From: Novosphingobium sp. ZN18A2
GTDB taxonomy: Bacteria > Pseudomonadota > Alphaproteobacteria > Sphingomonadales > Sphingomonadaceae
Reading direction: 5' to 3'
Length of the DNA stretch: 64,000 nucleotides
NCBI RefSeq assembly: GCF_036784765.1
Contig: NZ_CP136651.1
Span: 930,001 to 994,000 of the forward strand
The notes below the pieces were generated by a model. It saw only the letters and a list, made by a program, of their open reading frames with translations, had not been told where the DNA came from and made no database searches. A program made the position numbers and the translations under genes. Below are positions 62,438-64,000 of the stretch, piece after piece. The stretch's first letter is position 1, and each line of letters begins with the position of its first letter.

Positions 62438-63004
62438 TCACGCCGCCTTGCGCAGCTTGTCCAGCTTCTTCAGCGCCATGTTGCGCTTCAGGCGGGACAG
62501 GTGGTCGATGAACAGGATGCCTTCGAGGTGGTCCATCTCGTGCTGCAGGCACGTGGCCATCAGCCCTTCCAGGTCTTCCTCGTGCGTCTTGCCGTCCAGA
62601 TCCTGCCAGCGCACGCGGCAGCGGGCCGGGCGTTCGACTTCGGCATAGATCTCGGGCACCGAAAGGCAGCCTTCGTTATAGACCGAATGTTCGTCCGACG
62701 GGTCGAGAATCTCGGGGTTGATGAAGAGCCGCGGTTCCTTTTTCGTGGGCTGGTGGGTGTGTTCGTGCCCGCCATGGTTGCACACTTCGGGCTCCGCGTC
62801 GGGATCGTCGGGCTGGAGATCGATCACCAGAACGCGCAGCGGCACGCCCACCTGAATGGCGGCGAGGCCGATGCCGGGGGCTTCGTACATCGTCTCGAAC
62901 ATATCGTCGACGAGCGTCCTGAGCTCGTCATCGAACGTGGTCACGGGTTCGGACACCGCCTTCAGGCGCGGGTCGGGAACTTCAAGGATCTCGCGAATAG
63001 CCAT
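62438..63004 (-). CDS. def: Peptide deformylase with a His-rich insertion
   Basis: A 188-residue peptide deformylase, which removes the formyl group from new proteins. The three motifs are complete: [18 protein letters not shown] with the metal-binding cysteine, and [11 protein letters not shown] with the two histidines and glutamate. Between the first and second motifs is an insertion, residues about 70-90, carrying Cys75, His77, His80, His82 and His84 ([11 protein letters not shown]). That segment is not part of the core fold. The N-terminus [14 protein letters not shown] is normal. recR lies upstream on the same strand. Confidence 0.95.
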   Translation of the reverse strand: MAIREILEVPDPRLKAVSEPVTTFDDELRTLVDDMFETMYEAPGIGLAAIQVGVPLRVLVIDLQPDDPDAEPEVCNHGGHEHTHQPTKKEPRLFINPEILDPSDEHSVYNEGCLSVPEIYAEVERPARCRVRWQDLDGKTHEEDLEGLMATCLQHEMDHLEGILFIDHLSRLKRNMALKKLDKLRKAA

Positions 63005-63074
63005 GCCTTGCAGATAAGCGCGATGAGAGCGGTTCGCAAGGAATCGTGCGCGCGGGAATTGCGATCAGCGTGAT

Positions 63075-63119
63075 CGTTTGCCCACGCCCGGCGCGTCACG
63101 CTTGCGGGGTGGGCAAACG
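63075..63119 (-). terminator. Hairpin between recR and def
   Basis: CGTTTGCCCAC (63075-63085) and GTGGGCAAACG (63109-63119) are perfect 11-base arms with a 23-base loop, 7 bases beyond the recR stop on its strand. It probably ends or trims the recR message, so def would have its own promoter in 63005-63074. Confidence 0.6.
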
Positions 63120-63126
63120 TGCCGGC

Positions 63127-63723
63127 TTAACCCACCGGCCTTCTGGCGCGCAGCGCCTGCGCCAGTGTGCCCTCGTCCAGATAATCCAGCTCGCCACCCA
63201 CCGGCAGGCCATGCGCGAGTTGCGTCACGCGCACGGGCATGCCTTCGAGCCGTTCGGCGATATAGTGCGCGGTGGTCTGCCCCTCCAGCGTGGCGTTCAT
63301 CGCCAGCACCACTTCGTCGATCCCGCCCGCGCCGATCCGGTCAAGCAGGCTGGCGATGGTCAGGTCTTCTGGCGTTACGCCGTCCAGCGCGGAAAGCCGA
63401 CCGCCCAGCACGTGATAGCGCCCGGTGAACAGCCTTGCGCGGTCAAGCGCCCACAGGTCCGCCACGTCTTCCACCACGCAGATGCTGCGCTGGTCGCGGC
63501 GCGGATCGGCGCAGACGCCGCAGGGGTTCGACGTGTCGACGTTGCCGCAGGTGGAGCATTCGACCAGCGTATCGCGCACTTGCGCCAGTGCTTCCACCAG
63601 TTGCACCAGCGACGTTTCGCGCCGTTTGATCAACCACAGCACCGCACGCCGCGCCGAGCGGGGGCCAAGCCCCGGCAGGCGGGCGAGCGCGGAACTGAGT
63701 GCCTCGATCTCTTGCGATGCCAT
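63127..63723 (-). CDS. recR: Recombination protein RecR
   Basis: A 198-residue protein of the RecFOR pathway, which loads RecA at gaps. A helix-hairpin-helix ([20 protein letters not shown]) is followed by the four-cysteine zinc finger [16 protein letters not shown] and the Toprim domain [13 protein letters not shown], ending in the Walker-like [20 protein letters not shown]. The start at 63723 (MASQEIEAL) is chosen over in-frame ATGs further up, which overlap fmt. It is divergent from fmt with 60 bases between starts. Confidence 0.95.
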   Translation of the reverse strand: MASQEIEALSSALARLPGLGPRSARRAVLWLIKRRETSLVQLVEALAQVRDTLVECSTCGNVDTSNPCGVCADPRRDQRSICVVEDVADLWALDRARLFTGRYHVLGGRLSALDGVTPEDLTIASLLDRIGAGGIDEVVLAMNATLEGQTTAHYIAERLEGMPVRVTQLAHGLPVGGELDYLDEGTLAQALRARRPVG

Positions 63724-63783
63724 GGTGCGGGAGATAGGGCCGCGCAGCGTGATCGGAAAGACCGGAATGGGAAAAGACCAGGA

Positions 63784-64000
63784 ATGCGCGTGATCTTCAT
63801 GGGAACCCCCGGCTTTGCCGTTCCGGCGCTTCTGGCGCTGGCCGATGGCGGGCACGATGTGGTGGCCGCCTATACCCAGCCGCCGCGCCGGGCGGGGCGG
63901 GGCAAGAAGCTGCAGCCTTCTGCGGTGCAGCTTGCGGCCGAAGCACGCGGGATAGAGGTGCGCCATCCCCTGTCGCTGAAAGGAGTGGAGGAACAGGCCG
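63784..64000 (+). CDS. fmt: Methionyl-tRNA formyltransferase, 5' part only
   Basis: The first 72 codons are present before the window ends. The N-terminus [21 protein letters not shown] and the following [20 protein letters not shown] are the conserved start of Fmt, which formylates initiator Met-tRNA using 10-formyl-tetrahydrofolate. It works before def in the formyl-methionine cycle, and both are placed together here, with recR between. The SLKG segment of the formyl-folate region is in view; the catalytic core lies outside. Confidence 0.95.
   Translation, partial: MRVIFMGTPGFAVPALLALADGGHDVVAAYTQPPRRAGRGKKLQPSAVQLAAEARGIEVRHPLSLKGVEEQA

Overview
The window is about 64 kb of GC-rich, densely coding chromosomal DNA from an alphaproteobacterium. 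It is most likely from the order Sphingomonadales (Novosphingobium, Sphingomonas or Erythrobacter relatives). The evidence is the conserved block pckA | chvI-chvG-hprK-rapZ-ptsIIA-ptsH, with the shortened HprK typical of alphaproteobacteria, a def/recR/fmt block, a long TonB-dependent receptor and many acyl-CoA genes. The genus is inference. I see no transposase, integrase, phage gene, CRISPR array or rRNA; one tRNA-Gly(CCC) is present. No gene-free stretch exceeds 300 bases. The longest are 53459-53739, 21442-21690, 51065-51307 and 12376-12591, and each holds a listed inverted repeat or hairpin.

Layout: 0-12.3 kb is housekeeping: ygfZ | pyrC, a RarD-type permease, a lipoprotein, selO-astD, an alpha/beta hydrolase, a glycosyltransferase, a TPR-type inner-membrane protein with bamB, a SIMPL protein and a glyoxalase. 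From 12.6 to 23.3 kb is an accessory catabolic region: TonB-dependent receptor, divergent AraC-type regulator, aromatic-type aldehyde dehydrogenase with a near-perfect operator upstream, M20 peptidase, and PQQ- and FAD-dependent alcohol dehydrogenases facing away from a shared palindrome. It reads as uptake of a substrate followed by alcohol to aldehyde to acid oxidation.

23.4-30.9 kb is a self-contained heavy-metal RND efflux operon: response regulator, histidine kinase, adaptor, pump, DUF3240 protein and TolC-type channel, with overlapping genes. 31-34.7 kb holds a thiolase-like protein, a CoA-transferase, a MaoC protein and a small VOC protein. 34.7-37.7 kb is a tightly coupled hisG-hisD-DUF1993-nusB operon. 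37.7-45.9 kb holds a DUF2332 protein, a bolA-nudix-SDR-hydrolase-ltrA run, a J-domain protein and a large secreted zinc metalloprotease.

45.9-51.1 kb is a four-gene acyl-CoA catabolic operon (acyl-CoA dehydrogenase, nitronate monooxygenase, thiolase, AidB-like dehydrogenase) preceded by a TetR-type palindrome. 51.3-59.8 kb carries pckA and the divergent ChvI/ChvG-HprK-RapZ-EIIA-HPr carbon-regulatory block, then an RNA methyltransferase and a META-domain lipoprotein. 59.9-64 kb carries rmuC with a lipoprotein, def, recR and the 5' end of fmt. Many neighbours overlap by 1-8 bases, so translational coupling is common.
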